Of a DNA stretch of 64,000 nt, positions 8,731-18,127 are shown one piece after another. The DNA is from Cobetia sp. L2A1. Lineage in GTDB: Bacteria > Pseudomonadota > Gammaproteobacteria > Pseudomonadales > Halomonadaceae. A program made the translations under genes and the position numbers. Location of the stretch: NCBI RefSeq assembly GCF_009796845.1, contig NZ_CP047025.1, positions 1,364,001 through 1,428,000 on the forward strand, written 5' to 3'. Position 1 is the stretch's first letter. The number at the start of each line of letters is the position of its first letter. Under the pieces are notes generated by a model that was not told the DNA's origin, searched no databases, and saw only the letters and a program-made list of their open reading frames with translations.

Positions 8731-9639
8731 ATGCAGATCCATATCACTTTGCGTCAGCTCCAGGTGTTCGTGGCCGTGACGCGCCATGGTTCGGTGAGTG
8801 CTGCTGCCCGTGAGATCGGCCTGTCACAATCGGCCTCAAGTCAGGCCTTGTCAGAACTTGAGCGCCACCTTGAAGTGCAGCTGTTTGAGCGCCTCGGCCG
8901 GCGTCTGGCCTTGAATGCCAATGGCCGCCGCCTGTTGGCGCGTGCCGAACAACTGCTCGAGCAGACACACGCGCTGGAGCTGGAGGCACGTGAGCCCGGA
9001 CTTGAGGGCGGCCATCTGCGAGGGGAGCTGGAGATCGCTGCCAGTGCGACGATTGGTACCTGGTTGTTGCCGGGTCTGGCGGGCGCCTTCATGCGTGAGC
9101 ATCCGGGGACTGATCTCAATCTGCGCCTGCGCAATACTCATCAGGTGGTGGAGTCGGTGCTCAATTTCGATGCTGAGCTCGGGCTGATCGAAGGTGACTG
9201 CCACTCGCCGAAATTGATGAGCCAGACCTGGCGCGAAGATGAGCTGGTGGTGGTCGCACCGCCCACACACGCACTGGCCTTGCGTGGCGAGCCTCTGAAT
9301 GATGAGGATCTTGCGGCGGCCGACTGGATTCTGCGCGAGGGAGGCTCCGGGACCCGAGCGGTATTCGAGCGTGCCTTGCACGGACGACTCGAGCGGTTGA
9401 AGGTCCGCATGGAGCTGGGGCAGCACGAGGCCATCAAGCAGGCCGTATTCGCCGGGCTGGGGATTGGATGCTTGTCGCACTTGTCGGTAGCGGCGGAGCT
9501 GGCACGCGGTGAACTGATCGTACTGCCGACACCGCAGCTTAATCTCAAGCGCCACTTTTCAATGCTGTGGCACCCAGAGCGCTATCGCAGTCCCCTTTGG
9601 CAGGCGGTAAAGGTCTACCTGGAAGCCAGCCCACGCTGA
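8731..9639 (+). CDS. yeiE: LysR-family regulator YeiE
   Basis: Transcription regulator, 302 aa. An N-terminal winged helix-turn-helix (residues 4-62, ITLRQLQVFVAVTRHGSVSA and LSQSASSQALSELE) is followed by a periplasmic-binding-protein-like effector domain (about 90-295). Similarity to E. coli YeiE runs along the whole length, including LEDELVVVA-, ILREGGSGTR- and ELGQHEAIKQAV-type segments. YeiE is known to control yeiH and has been linked to sulfite and iron responses. It is divergent from yeiH and probably autoregulated from the shared region. Confidence 0.88.
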   Translation: MQIHITLRQLQVFVAVTRHGSVSAAAREIGLSQSASSQALSELERHLEVQLFERLGRRLALNANGRRLLARAEQLLEQTHALELEAREPGLEGGHLRGELEIAASATIGTWLLPGLAGAFMREHPGTDLNLRLRNTHQVVESVLNFDAELGLIEGDCHSPKLMSQTWREDELVVVAPPTHALALRGEPLNDEDLAAADWILREGGSGTRAVFERALHGRLERLKVRMELGQHEAIKQAVFAGLGIGCLSHLSVAAELARGELIVLPTPQLNLKRHFSMLWHPERYRSPLWQAVKVYLEASPR

Positions 9640-9721
9640 TCTGATCCTATCTGCTAGATAGTCTGCTAACATGAGTGTTCTCTGAAATCCGGTATCATTT
9701 TTGACGTTTATCGAGGTGGTG

Positions 9722-10546
9722 ATGAGCACAACGGTCGAGCTTTTTTATAATGAGAGTGACGCTCGTGCAGCCGCTCAAGGTGAAGATAATGCTCAGCAGG
9801 AATCAACGCCGCTGGTCATTCTGCACGGCCTGTTCGGCAGCGCTGACAATTGGCGTTCGCATATCAAATCGTGGGCCGAGACACGTCGCGTGATTGCGGT
9901 AGATCTGCGTAATCACGGGCGCAGTCCGCACGTGGCTGGCATGAGTTATCCAGAGCAAGCGGGCGACGTCATCGCGATGCTCGATAAGCTCGAGATAGCA
10001 TGTTGCGACCTGCTGGGTCACTCGATGGGTGGCAAGGTCGCGATGCAGGTCGCGTTGGATGCGCCAGAGCGCTTGCGTAGCTTGATTGTCGCTGACATTG
10101 CGCCAGTAGTTTACGAGCATGGTCATGATGAGATATTCGACGCTCTCGACGCCGTGCGTGATGCGCATCCGGCTTCACGCAAGGACGCTGATGGCGTCAT
10201 GGCGCAATATGTCGAGACACCAGCGATTCGCCAGTTCCTCGCGACCAACCTGGTGCGTCTTGAAGATGGCAGCATGGGTTGGAGAGTGGGGCTTGATCAG
10301 ATCGCCGCGGGCTACACGCAGATTGTCGAGGCACCGCAGGGGCAGGCCCCGGTTGAGATGCCGACATTGCTGTTGCGGGGTGAGCGCTCCCACTATGTGC
10401 AGCAGGATGGCCTGGCAGCGATGCGTGAACGTTTCCCGGCGCTGGAAGAAACCTCGCTGGATGCTGGCCACTGGTTGCACGCGGAACGTGCTGCTGAGTT
10501 TCAGCAGGCGGTGCTGATATTTCTCGATCGCGTCTCGCGCACTTGA
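9722..10546 (+). CDS. alpha/beta hydrolase, YbfF-like esterase
   Basis: Cytoplasmic alpha/beta-hydrolase, 274 aa, most like the acyl-CoA thioesterase/esterase YbfF. It has an oxyanion segment (LHGLFGSADNW), the DLRNHGRSPH motif, the nucleophile elbow GHSMGG with Ser101, and the catalytic His250 in DAGHWLHAE. The ATG at 9722 is preceded by a GAGGTGG sequence, so the longer frame from 9701 is not used. Its TGA overlaps the TTG start of the MFS gene, so the two are coupled. Confidence 0.85.
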   Translation: MSTTVELFYNESDARAAAQGEDNAQQESTPLVILHGLFGSADNWRSHIKSWAETRRVIAVDLRNHGRSPHVAGMSYPEQAGDVIAMLDKLEIACCDLLGHSMGGKVAMQVALDAPERLRSLIVADIAPVVYEHGHDEIFDALDAVRDAHPASRKDADGVMAQYVETPAIRQFLATNLVRLEDGSMGWRVGLDQIAAGYTQIVEAPQGQAPVEMPTLLLRGERSHYVQQDGLAAMRERFPALEETSLDAGHWLHAERAAEFQQAVLIFLDRVSRT

Positions 10547-11802
10547 GTAAGCCGCGCGCCTTCGCTGACGCTATCTTGCCTCCTGTGACAACCCACGAGC
10601 GATTGATCGTGGGGTTGGTCACCTTGCTTCAGTTTGCTGTCATCATGGGGTTTACCATGGTGATGGCGCTTGGGCCTGACTTTGCCGAGTCGCTGGGGAT
10701 TCCGCTTGATCGCCTGGGTTATATCGTCGGTAGCTATCCTCTCGCCGCTGCGGTCGGCACGCTATTGTGGACACGGCATGCTGACCGCTTTGATCGCCGC
10801 TGGGCAGTACTCGGCTTTTTGTTCGGCGCAGCGCTCTGTCATCTGATTGCCAGCTTTGCCACGGGTTACGAAACGTTATTGGCGGCCCGGATGCTGGGTG
10901 GCCTGTTTGGCGGTCCTGCCGCGGCGACAGCACTGGCCATCGTGATCGATGTGGTGCCCGGAGTCAGGCGCGGACGTGCGATGGGCATGGTGATGGGGGC
11001 ATTTTCGGTGGCATCAGTGCTCGGATTGCCCTTTGCACTATGGCTGTCGGAAGGTTTCGGATGGCAGGCACCTTTCCGAGCCGTAGCATTGTTGGCCTTG
11101 CTGGTCTGCGGGTTGTTGGCTTGGGTGCTGCCCCCGATTCGTGGTCATCTCGATAATCCTGATACGCGCAATCGTAGTCGCAAAGGCACTACGATCATGG
11201 CGATTCTGGCCCAGCCCAATCATCGGCTTGGATTGGCATTGATCGCTACCGCGATGTTCAGCAATTTCCTGGTGATTCCCAATCTGGCCAGTTATCTGCT
11301 GTTCAACCTGGATTTGCCGCGCGAAGATCTGGGCAGTCTCTACATGATTGGCGGTGGCCTCTCGTTGGTGGGCATGCAGTTGACCGGCCGTTTGTGTGAT
11401 CGCTACGGCTGTGTCTGGCCGGGTACCATTACTTGCCTGCTGACGGCATTGGTGGGGTGGGCGTTCTTGCTGCACTCGCCAGGTCCATCGCTTATCTGGA
11501 TCGGGTTCGGCGCGTATATGTTGTTCTCCTCGGCACGTCGGGTGGCCCAGAATACACTCAACAGCTTCATTCCAGCCGACCACGAACGTGCCGCCTTCAC
11601 CAGTACCCAGAGTGCCGTACAGCATCTGAGTTCTGCTGCGGGCAGTTATCTTGGCGCAGGGCTGCTGGTGAGTACGCCAAGCGGGGCTCTCGAGGGCATG
11701 CCCTTACTGGTTTCCGTACTGGTGGTTGCCTTGATGATCCAGCCACTGCAGATGGCCTGGCTATCGCGGCGATTGGCAAGGTACCCCCTACAGGAATCCT
11801 GA
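10543..11802 (+). CDS. MFS transporter
   Basis: Major facilitator superfamily permease, 419 aa, about 12 membrane spans. The loop 2-3 signature is DRFDRRWAVLGFLFGA and loop 8-9 carries GRLCDRYG. The architecture is like drug or sugar-efflux (DHA1) members; the substrate is unknown. The start is a TTG that overlaps the stop codon of the upstream esterase in a TTGA arrangement. No better ATG precedes the first membrane span. It forms a two-gene unit with the esterase and ends at a strong hairpin. Confidence 0.85.
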   Translation: MSKPRAFADAILPPVTTHERLIVGLVTLLQFAVIMGFTMVMALGPDFAESLGIPLDRLGYIVGSYPLAAAVGTLLWTRHADRFDRRWAVLGFLFGAALCHLIASFATGYETLLAARMLGGLFGGPAAATALAIVIDVVPGVRRGRAMGMVMGAFSVASVLGLPFALWLSEGFGWQAPFRAVALLALLVCGLLAWVLPPIRGHLDNPDTRNRSRKGTTIMAILAQPNHRLGLALIATAMFSNFLVIPNLASYLLFNLDLPREDLGSLYMIGGGLSLVGMQLTGRLCDRYGCVWPGTITCLLTALVGWAFLLHSPGPSLIWIGFGAYMLFSSARRVAQNTLNSFIPADHERAAFTSTQSAVQHLSSAAGSYLGAGLLVSTPSGALEGMPLLVSVLVVALMIQPLQMAWLSRRLARYPLQES

Positions 11803-11830
11803 TGGAGGCAACGTCAGATACACGATAAAA

Positions 11831-11863
11831 AACGCCTGCTCGGCATGATGCCGAGCAGGCGTT
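11831..11863. terminator. bidirectional terminator
   Basis: AACGCCTGCTCGGCAT stem, 16 bp perfect, with A-rich left and T-containing right flanks. It is shared by the MFS gene (+) and thiY (-). Confidence 0.75.
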
Positions 11864-11938
11864 CTTGTATGGCGCATTCATTATGCTGCTAGAGACGCTG
11901 TTTTCATGACGCTGCTGGTATATCGACAAGTCGTAGGA

Positions 11939-13138
11939 TCAAGGTGCGTTGACATCGACGGCCAGGTGGCCAAGCGACTGGCGCTGCTTGATCATGCCGC
12001 GTTCAAACAGGAAGTTCTCGAAATCACGATAGCGACCGGCATCAAGGGCGGCAGGGCGCAGCGCAAAGCGCGGCAGGGTCGCGTACCAGGCTTTCTTGTT
12101 CAGCTCAGTGTCCAGCGCCGGATCAGACTTGCGGAAAAGCTCCCAGCCCTTGTCAGGATGATTGATCATCCATGCCGTCGCTTCGCCCACAGCCGCGAGG
12201 AAGGCGGCATATTGAGTGTGCTTGCGCGAATAGCTGTCGCTATTGGCGACGAAGATCAGCTCGTCATAAGTCGGTACACCTTCTTCTTCGATATAGAAAG
12301 CACGCCCCTTGACGCCTTCCTGTGCCATCTGGGCCAGCTCGAAGTTACGGAAGGCGCCGGTGACGGCATCGACCTTGCGAGTCAGCAGAGATGGCGTCAG
12401 CGAGAAATTGACGTTAATCAGCGTGATGTCATCAAGGCTGAGGCCACTGTGCTGAAGCATGGTGGATAGCAACACTTCTTCAACCCCACCGACGGAATAG
12501 CCGACACGCTTGCCCTTGAGGTCTGCCATCGAGTGAATATCGCTATCCGCGCGCACCACCACCACGTTGAGCGGAGTCGCGACGAGGGTGCCGATACGCA
12601 CTAGCGGCAGACCCTGATCGATCTGCAGGTGCAGCTGCGGCTGGTAGCTGATGGCAATATCGACACGCTCTGCGGCAGCGAGCTTGGGCGGTACGCTAGG
12701 ATCAGCGGGTGCGATCAGCTCCACTTCCAAGCCGTGCTTCTTGAACAGTCCCAGCGCTTGAGCCAGCACCAATGGGCCATGCCCCGGATTGGTATACCAG
12801 TCCAGCATGACCTTGAGGTGTGTCAGCGGCTTCTCGGCCGTGGCCGCCTTTTCTGATACACCTTCGTCAGCGGAATCTTTATCAGCCGTATTCTTGGCTG
12901 CGGCCTTCTCGTCTTTCGCTGTCGATTGGCTGTTGATGGCGGCAACGGGCTCACTGGTCGCATCAGCAGAGGCGTTGGTCGTCGTGGCAGTTGCGGGGGT
13001 ATCGCTGGCGGCATCCGCCGCCAATGCAGTGCTGGGCAGGGTGCTCAGGAAGATTGACGCAAACAATGCCGCGAGTGGTAGCCGCAGCTGGCGTGCCAAC
13101 ATGCTGAGTCGGCATGGCGCCGATGGCGAAAGAGGCAT
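11939..13138 (-). CDS. thiY: thiamine-precursor ABC transporter, substrate-binding protein ThiY
   Basis: Periplasmic binding protein of the NMT1/THI5-like family, 399 aa, expected to bind N-formyl-4-amino-5-aminomethyl-2-methylpyrimidine or a similar thiamine pyrimidine precursor. It has a signal peptide (1-41), then an unusual Ala/Thr/Lys/Asp-rich low-complexity linker (about 41-103), then the binding domain starting LKVMLDWYTNPGHGPL, with the conserved GLEVELIAPADPSVPPKL segment. The ATG at 13138 has AAGGA at good spacing; the longer frame from 13210 would bury the signal peptide. It is the last gene of the riboswitch-controlled operon. Confidence 0.88.
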   Translation of the reverse strand: MPLSPSAPCRLSMLARQLRLPLAALFASIFLSTLPSTALAADAASDTPATATTTNASADATSEPVAAINSQSTAKDEKAAAKNTADKDSADEGVSEKAATAEKPLTHLKVMLDWYTNPGHGPLVLAQALGLFKKHGLEVELIAPADPSVPPKLAAAERVDIAISYQPQLHLQIDQGLPLVRIGTLVATPLNVVVVRADSDIHSMADLKGKRVGYSVGGVEEVLLSTMLQHSGLSLDDITLINVNFSLTPSLLTRKVDAVTGAFRNFELAQMAQEGVKGRAFYIEEEGVPTYDELIFVANSDSYSRKHTQYAAFLAAVGEATAWMINHPDKGWELFRKSDPALDTELNKKAWYATLPRFALRPAALDAGRYRDFENFLFERGMIKQRQSLGHLAVDVNAP

Positions 13139-13240
13139 GGCGTAGTTCCTTGTGATCACGGGGTGTTGGGTCTGCCGTTCAATGACAGGCAGCATGAAAT
13201 CATTGAGCACGGCAGTGGTGTGTATCGGTTAGGCGCAACA

Positions 13241-14008
13241 TCAGTTGAGGCGAGTCAGGCTGTCGCGATGCCAGGGCATCAGCGTGCGTAACAGAGCATC
13301 AATCGAGAAGTAAAGCAGCAGTGAGAACGTGACCAGTACCAGTAGCGCGGCAAACATCAGGTCGATTTCCATTCGCGCGTTGGCGTTGAGCATCAGGTAG
13401 CCCAGTCCTTGACTGGCACCGGCCCATTCGCCGATAACGGCGCCAATGGGGGCCGCAGTGGCTGCCATGCGCATGCCGGAGGCAAGCGACGGCAGGGCGG
13501 CGGGCAGCTGAACATGGATCAACAGACGCCATGGGCTCGCACCGAGGGTGTGGGCAAGGTCTAACCACCCCTGGCGCGTCTGACGCAATCCATCGTAGCC
13601 GGTAGAGGCAACAGGGAAGTAGATGATCAGCGTTGCCATCACTACCTTCGACAGCATGTCGTAGCCCAGCCATAGCACCAGTAGCGGCGCGATGGCAAAG
13701 AGGGGGATGACCTGGCTGATCAGCAGTATCGGCAACAGGGTGCGGCGCAAGCGAGGAATGAAGGCCAGCGCCAATGCGGTACTCAGGCCGAGCAGAATGC
13801 CCAGTACCAAACCGGCGAGAATCTCGGTAAAGGTAATGCTCGCATGGTGAGCAAGCGTCGGTGCCTGCTGGATCAGCACCTTTGCGACTGCCAGTGGGGC
13901 GGGCAGAATGTAGGGGGGCACTTCGGTGATGACGATGACCAACTGCCAGAGACCCAGCAGGACGCAAGTGCTGATCAATAGGTGACGGAGTGCATGCAGA
14001 CGCTTCAT
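13241..14008 (-). CDS. thiX: thiamine-precursor ABC transporter, permease ThiX
   Basis: Inner-membrane permease of the BPD_transp_1 type, 255 aa, about six spans. The EAA-like loop is in LAHTLGASPWRLLIHVQLPAALP. It follows thiZ with a 4-bp overlap and precedes thiY. With both it makes a ThiXYZ importer for thiamine pyrimidine salvage. Confidence 0.9.
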   Translation of the reverse strand: MKRLHALRHLLISTCVLLGLWQLVIVITEVPPYILPAPLAVAKVLIQQAPTLAHHASITFTEILAGLVLGILLGLSTALALAFIPRLRRTLLPILLISQVIPLFAIAPLLVLWLGYDMLSKVVMATLIIYFPVASTGYDGLRQTRQGWLDLAHTLGASPWRLLIHVQLPAALPSLASGMRMAATAAPIGAVIGEWAGASQGLGYLMLNANARMEIDLMFAALLVLVTFSLLLYFSIDALLRTLMPWHRDSLTRLN

Positions 14009-14802
14009 GCGTGCACCTTCGTGGTTGCCGGAATAAAGGCCTCACTCGGGTCTCGCAGTCGCGCGATCAATTCGGCCTGCGCCTGTTGCAGGGCAGGTGC
14101 GTCAAGAGGGACGGGCCGCGGCGGTGACATCCCCGGCAGGCGATCGAGTACGGCGCCATGGCTTTCGCGTGTAGCTGGGCGTAGCAGTAACAGTTGATCC
14201 GCAAGGCGCAGCGCCTCAAGGGGGTCGTGCGTGACCATCAATACGGTGCGACCTTCCAGCAGGCGGCTAGCGAGATCATGTAACTCAAGGCGTGTGATGG
14301 CATCTACGGCAGAGAAGGGCTCGTCCATCATGACGACCGGGGCTTCCTGATAGAGAGTGCGCGCCAGTGCGACTCGCTGACGCTGCCCACCGGAGAGGGT
14401 ATCTGGCCAGGCTTTCTCGCGCCCCGCTAGCCCAACTGCAGCCAATAGCTCGCGTGCGCGAGCGATGTTGCGTGGGCGCCCGTGGAGGTCATCCCCCAGG
14501 CACAGATTGTCCAGCACACGCCGCCAGGGGAGCAGCAAATCCTGCTGAGCCATCCACGCCACTCGACCAGATAGAGGGTGGCCATCATCGGTGTGTAGTT
14601 CAAGCTGATGGTGGTCCGGCATCTCGAGACCTGCCAACAGCCGCAATAGTGAGCTCTTGCCGCAGCCGGAGCGTCCGAGCAGCGCTGTCCAGCTGCCGGC
14701 ATCAAGACGCGCCGTCAGGTCGCGAAATAGCGTGTGGCCAGCGTAGTCAATGCGAGCGTTATTGAGGGTAAGTCCCAGCGACACAATGTAGTCCGAAGTC
14801 AT
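14005..14802 (-). CDS. thiZ: thiamine-precursor ABC transporter, ATPase ThiZ
   Basis: Cytoplasmic ABC ATPase, 265 aa. Walker A is GRSGCGKSS (about residues 43-51), the signature is LSGGQRQRVALAR, Walker B is VVMMDEPF, and the switch His is in VTHDP. It is first in the thiZXY operon directly below a TPP riboswitch. No clear Shine-Dalgarno lies before the ATG at 14802. Instead a CCTCCT stretch occurs there, so initiation may depend on leader folding or the true start may differ slightly. Confidence 0.9.
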   Translation of the reverse strand: MTSDYIVSLGLTLNNARIDYAGHTLFRDLTARLDAGSWTALLGRSGCGKSSLLRLLAGLEMPDHHQLELHTDDGHPLSGRVAWMAQQDLLLPWRRVLDNLCLGDDLHGRPRNIARARELLAAVGLAGREKAWPDTLSGGQRQRVALARTLYQEAPVVMMDEPFSAVDAITRLELHDLASRLLEGRTVLMVTHDPLEALRLADQLLLLRPATRESHGAVLDRLPGMSPPRPVPLDAPALQQAQAELIARLRDPSEAFIPATTKVHA

Positions 14803-14857
14803 GCGGCGTGCCGGCAGGAGGAAGCACGCAGGACGCCTTGACTAGCAGGCAGGCGCC

Positions 14858-14957
14858 CAGGATTCCCTCCGCCGGTATCAACCGGATCAGGTTCCAGGGG
14901 TTGCCGTGTCGCGTCGTGCGCAGTGGCTCTCAGCCCGTCACCGGGCACCCCCATCCA
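14858..14957 (-). ncRNA. TPP riboswitch (THI element)
   Basis: On the minus strand the conserved core is complete: GGGGGTGCCC near the 5' side, the CTGAGA pyrimidine-binding loop, and the ACCTGATCCGGTTGATACC box followed by GGCGGAGGGAA. It lies about 56 nt upstream of thiZ. Thiamine pyrophosphate binding should switch off thiZXY. The short expression platform has no obvious U-tract terminator, so translational control is likely. Confidence 0.95.
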
Positions 14958-15153
14958 GTGCACAGTGTAACGTTACCGCCTTGCTGGTTGCATCCCTGCC
15001 ATCGTCGGGTGTGGTGACTTGATTAGTCATCGTCTCAAATCATCGTCTCAAGTCACGGTCATTACCGGATAAACGTGATGCTATGCCGCGTGGCATTCCG
15101 TTGGGTATGCTGTTGAACATGTTGTTGGAGCCTTGTTGCCATTGGAGATCGCC

Positions 15154-16104
15154 ATGCCTGACACTTCGGATCTCTCGAGCTGCTCGCACTATCCTGTGCC
15201 ACCACAGCGCCCCGATACCTCTTCGGGGCCGCTTCCGCGCGGTTGGCCAGAAGACGCCCTGACTCGCAGATTATCCATCTATCTCGGTCAATCGCTTGAG
15301 CCGCTGGCACTGGCATGGCCGGACAGTGCCAATTGGCTTTGGCGGCAGCGGGGAGGCACGCCGGGCATCATCAAGCTGGCGCGCACTGGTCCCGATAATG
15401 ATCCCTTCTGGCGCGCGATGCGGGGTGTATTCGGGGCTGATCGCTGGCGTCAGCCTGAGGCACTGACGCATCTGGCGGGTGCGTTGCCGGCGCGTTTACC
15501 ACTACCACCACTTCCACTGACCTATCTCGGGCGTCTCGATGGTGCGCCGGTCTGGCATCTGCCGTGGTCCAGTGGGCAGCCCAGTGATCTCAGCGCCACC
15601 TTCTGTGAACTCCTCGGTGATCAGTTGGGACGTTTGCATCAGGATACGGTCTCAGGCTTCGGTCAGCCGTTGGCACAGCCGATGCCATTATTGCACTGGA
15701 ATGCACGTGTCATTCGTTTCCTGGGTCAGCACCCGCGGCGGGCGGAGCTTGGTGATTTACTGACACGCACCTTCAGTCAACCGAGTCGCGCGGTCTGGAG
15801 TCTGCCGGATATGCGCGGCGATCAGTATCTGTGTGCTGCCACCGGGTGGGTCTGGAGCGACTGGGAGGCGCTGGTATGGGCGCCTATCGAGTTCGATTGG
15901 GCATTGATCGAGTTGCTGTTGGAAACGTCCACCCAGCGTCAGGCGTTCATGGCGGGTTATTCTCGGCATGGCAGGATGGTCGATATTGAAGGGCAGCGCG
16001 GACTTTGCCGCGCTTTGCTGTGGGCCATGGAGGCGTTTGGTCCGTTGTCGTTTACCGCACTTGCCGCCGTGCCTGCTTGGGTATCTCCGCGAAGCCTCCC
16101 TTGA
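15154..16104 (+). CDS. aminoglycoside-phosphotransferase-like protein of unknown substrate
   Basis: A 316-aa soluble protein that I cannot name firmly. It has features of the APH/kinase-like fold: a central LGRLHQDTVSGFGQ segment, a DMRGDQYL stretch where APH proteins have the HxDxxxxN catalytic loop, and a following VWSDWEALVWAPIEFDWALI that resembles the metal-binding D-W-E segment. The usual catalytic His is replaced, so activity is uncertain. The ATG at 15154 is preceded by GGAG. It is monocistronic and divergent from the thi operon. Confidence 0.55.
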   Translation: MPDTSDLSSCSHYPVPPQRPDTSSGPLPRGWPEDALTRRLSIYLGQSLEPLALAWPDSANWLWRQRGGTPGIIKLARTGPDNDPFWRAMRGVFGADRWRQPEALTHLAGALPARLPLPPLPLTYLGRLDGAPVWHLPWSSGQPSDLSATFCELLGDQLGRLHQDTVSGFGQPLAQPMPLLHWNARVIRFLGQHPRRAELGDLLTRTFSQPSRAVWSLPDMRGDQYLCAATGWVWSDWEALVWAPIEFDWALIELLLETSTQRQAFMAGYSRHGRMVDIEGQRGLCRALLWAMEAFGPLSFTALAAVPAWVSPRSLP

Positions 16105-16246
16105 GCAAGGTGCGCGGGCCGGTAGCTGCAAGTGCATGAATGGCTGAGAAATTTCTCTGCAACCCCGGCGTCGACATGGAATACTGTCCGTGAGTCGTCG
16201 CGGACGTCACTCGAGATCTGGTGCAGGGCATGGCGGGGGAGAGAAC

Positions 16247-17956
16247 GTGGTAGAGAACCTGAATTATTACTTCTTGTTGGCAGGGATGCTGATCGCACTG
16301 AGCGTATTGGCTAGCCGTGTATCAGCGCGGCTGGGCACGCCGCTGCTGCTGTTGTTTCTTGGCCTTGGTATGTTGGCCGGCGAAGATGGCGTACTTGGCA
16401 TTCAGTTTGACGATGCCTCTACAGCCTATTTGATCGGCAACCTTGCCTTGGCGCTCATCTTGCTCGATGGCGGTCTGCGTACTCGACTCTCTACCTTCCG
16501 TGCAGGTCTCAAACCTGCGCTGTTCCTTGCCACCTTTGGTGTCTTCATTACCAGCGGACTGGTTGGTCTGCTGGCCATGTGGCTGTTTGATCTCACCTTG
16601 ATAGAAGGCTTGCTGGTCGGGGCAATCGTTGGTTCGACTGATGCGGCTGCTGTCTTCTCGCTACTTGGTGGACAGAGCGTTCACTTGAACGAGCGCGTTG
16701 GTGCGACACTTGAAATCGAATCCGGTACCAACGATCCGATGGCGATCTTCCTGACGATCACGTTGGCCGAAATCCTGACTGGGCAGCTAACCGGTGTGGC
16801 TGCTGGCGTGGTGAGTTTCCTGCTGCAGTTCGGGGTAGGAGCCGGCATGGGGTTGGGTGGCGGCTGGGTGATTGCGCGTCTGATGCGTTATCTGGATCTG
16901 GCTCCTGGCCTTTATTCGCTATTGGCGCTGGCACTGGGGTTGAGTCTCTTTGCGACCACCAATGAGCTGGGTGGCAGTGGTTTTCTCGCCATCTATCTAT
17001 GTGGCCTGATGGTTGGCAACCTTCCGGGGCGCCATCTCGAACATATTCTGCCTGTCCATGATGGCTTGGCACATCTATCGCAAATTGTACTGTTCCTGAT
17101 GTTAGGACTTCTGGTCTCACCATCCACCATGCTGCAATTTGCGCTGCCTGCGGCTGCCTTGAGTTTCGCGCTGATTCTGGTGGTGCGCCCGCTGGCGGTT
17201 ATCCTCTGTCTCAAGCCCTTCTTCCGCTTCCGTTGGCGAGAATTATGGTTTATCAGCTGGGTAGGGCTAAGAGGGGCGGTGCCTATCGTGCTAGCCATTT
17301 TCCCGGTGATCACTGGTGTGGAGAATGCGGCTGTTTATTTCAATGTCGCGTTCTTCGTCGTGATCATCTCGTTGCTGGTTCAGGGCTCATCGCTGGCACC
17401 AATGGCACGCTGGCTCAAGGTGATTGTGCCACCGGGTGCTCAGCCTAGTCGGCGTAATCTGCTCGGTATCATGTCGGTCAATGATTACGAGATGCTGGTC
17501 TATCGCGTCGATAACACGGCGCTCGAAGGTGTCGCACTGCGCATGCTGCGCTTCCCCTCGGGTGCCAAGGTGGGGGCGCTATTTCGCTCCAAGGTGTTGA
17601 TACATCCCAAAGGCAGTACCTGTCTGCATCAGCAGGATGTGCTGTGCGTGGTAGGACGTTCCTGTGACGTGCCGAGCCTCAATCGCATGTTCAATGGCGA
17701 GAGTCTGCAGCATGAGCAACGCGCGTTCTTCGGCACCTTTACACTGGAGGGAGGAGCCAGCATGCAAGATATTGCTGATGTCTATGGTCTGACTCTTTCA
17801 CAGGGTGAACAGCAGCTGACGATCGGGGAGTTCATCACACGTCGCGTTGGTGGAGTACCGGTGGTCGGTGATGATGTCGATTGGCATGGCATTCACTGGG
17901 TGGTGAATGAGGTAGAGGGTAATCGCATCACGAAAGTGGGGTTGCGCTTGCACTGA
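16247..17956 (+). CDS. nhaP2: K+/H+ antiporter NhaP2 (CvrA)
   Basis: Inner-membrane CPA1-family potassium/proton antiporter, 569 aa. Twelve or so spans occupy residues 1-390 (LGMLAGEDGVLGIQFDD, GAIVGSTDAAAVFSLLGG, ESGTNDPMAIFL, the last with the essential ND-type acidic pair). A cytoplasmic TrkA-C-like region and C-terminal domain follow. Length and motifs fit NhaP2/CvrA. The GTG at 16247 is chosen because GGGGGAGA lies just upstream; the longer frame from 16190 is GC-rich and non-hydrophobic. Confidence 0.92.
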   Translation: MVENLNYYFLLAGMLIALSVLASRVSARLGTPLLLLFLGLGMLAGEDGVLGIQFDDASTAYLIGNLALALILLDGGLRTRLSTFRAGLKPALFLATFGVFITSGLVGLLAMWLFDLTLIEGLLVGAIVGSTDAAAVFSLLGGQSVHLNERVGATLEIESGTNDPMAIFLTITLAEILTGQLTGVAAGVVSFLLQFGVGAGMGLGGGWVIARLMRYLDLAPGLYSLLALALGLSLFATTNELGGSGFLAIYLCGLMVGNLPGRHLEHILPVHDGLAHLSQIVLFLMLGLLVSPSTMLQFALPAAALSFALILVVRPLAVILCLKPFFRFRWRELWFISWVGLRGAVPIVLAIFPVITGVENAAVYFNVAFFVVIISLLVQGSSLAPMARWLKVIVPPGAQPSRRNLLGIMSVNDYEMLVYRVDNTALEGVALRMLRFPSGAKVGALFRSKVLIHPKGSTCLHQQDVLCVVGRSCDVPSLNRMFNGESLQHEQRAFFGTFTLEGGASMQDIADVYGLTLSQGEQQLTIGEFITRRVGGVPVVGDDVDWHGIHWVVNEVEGNRITKVGLRLH

Positions 17957-18127
17957 TACTTTCTTATGGGGAGTGGAGGGAAGAGAAGGCGGGGTGCGTG
18001 TAATGTGCTGATCACCTTTCGACTGAGGAATATCGTACTCTGGTCATGTCAGGCCAATGTGTGCATGGCATATGTGCATGACAGAGTCTGGTCACCGCTT
18101 GTGACCAGCAGCGCAGGAGTTGATCTC

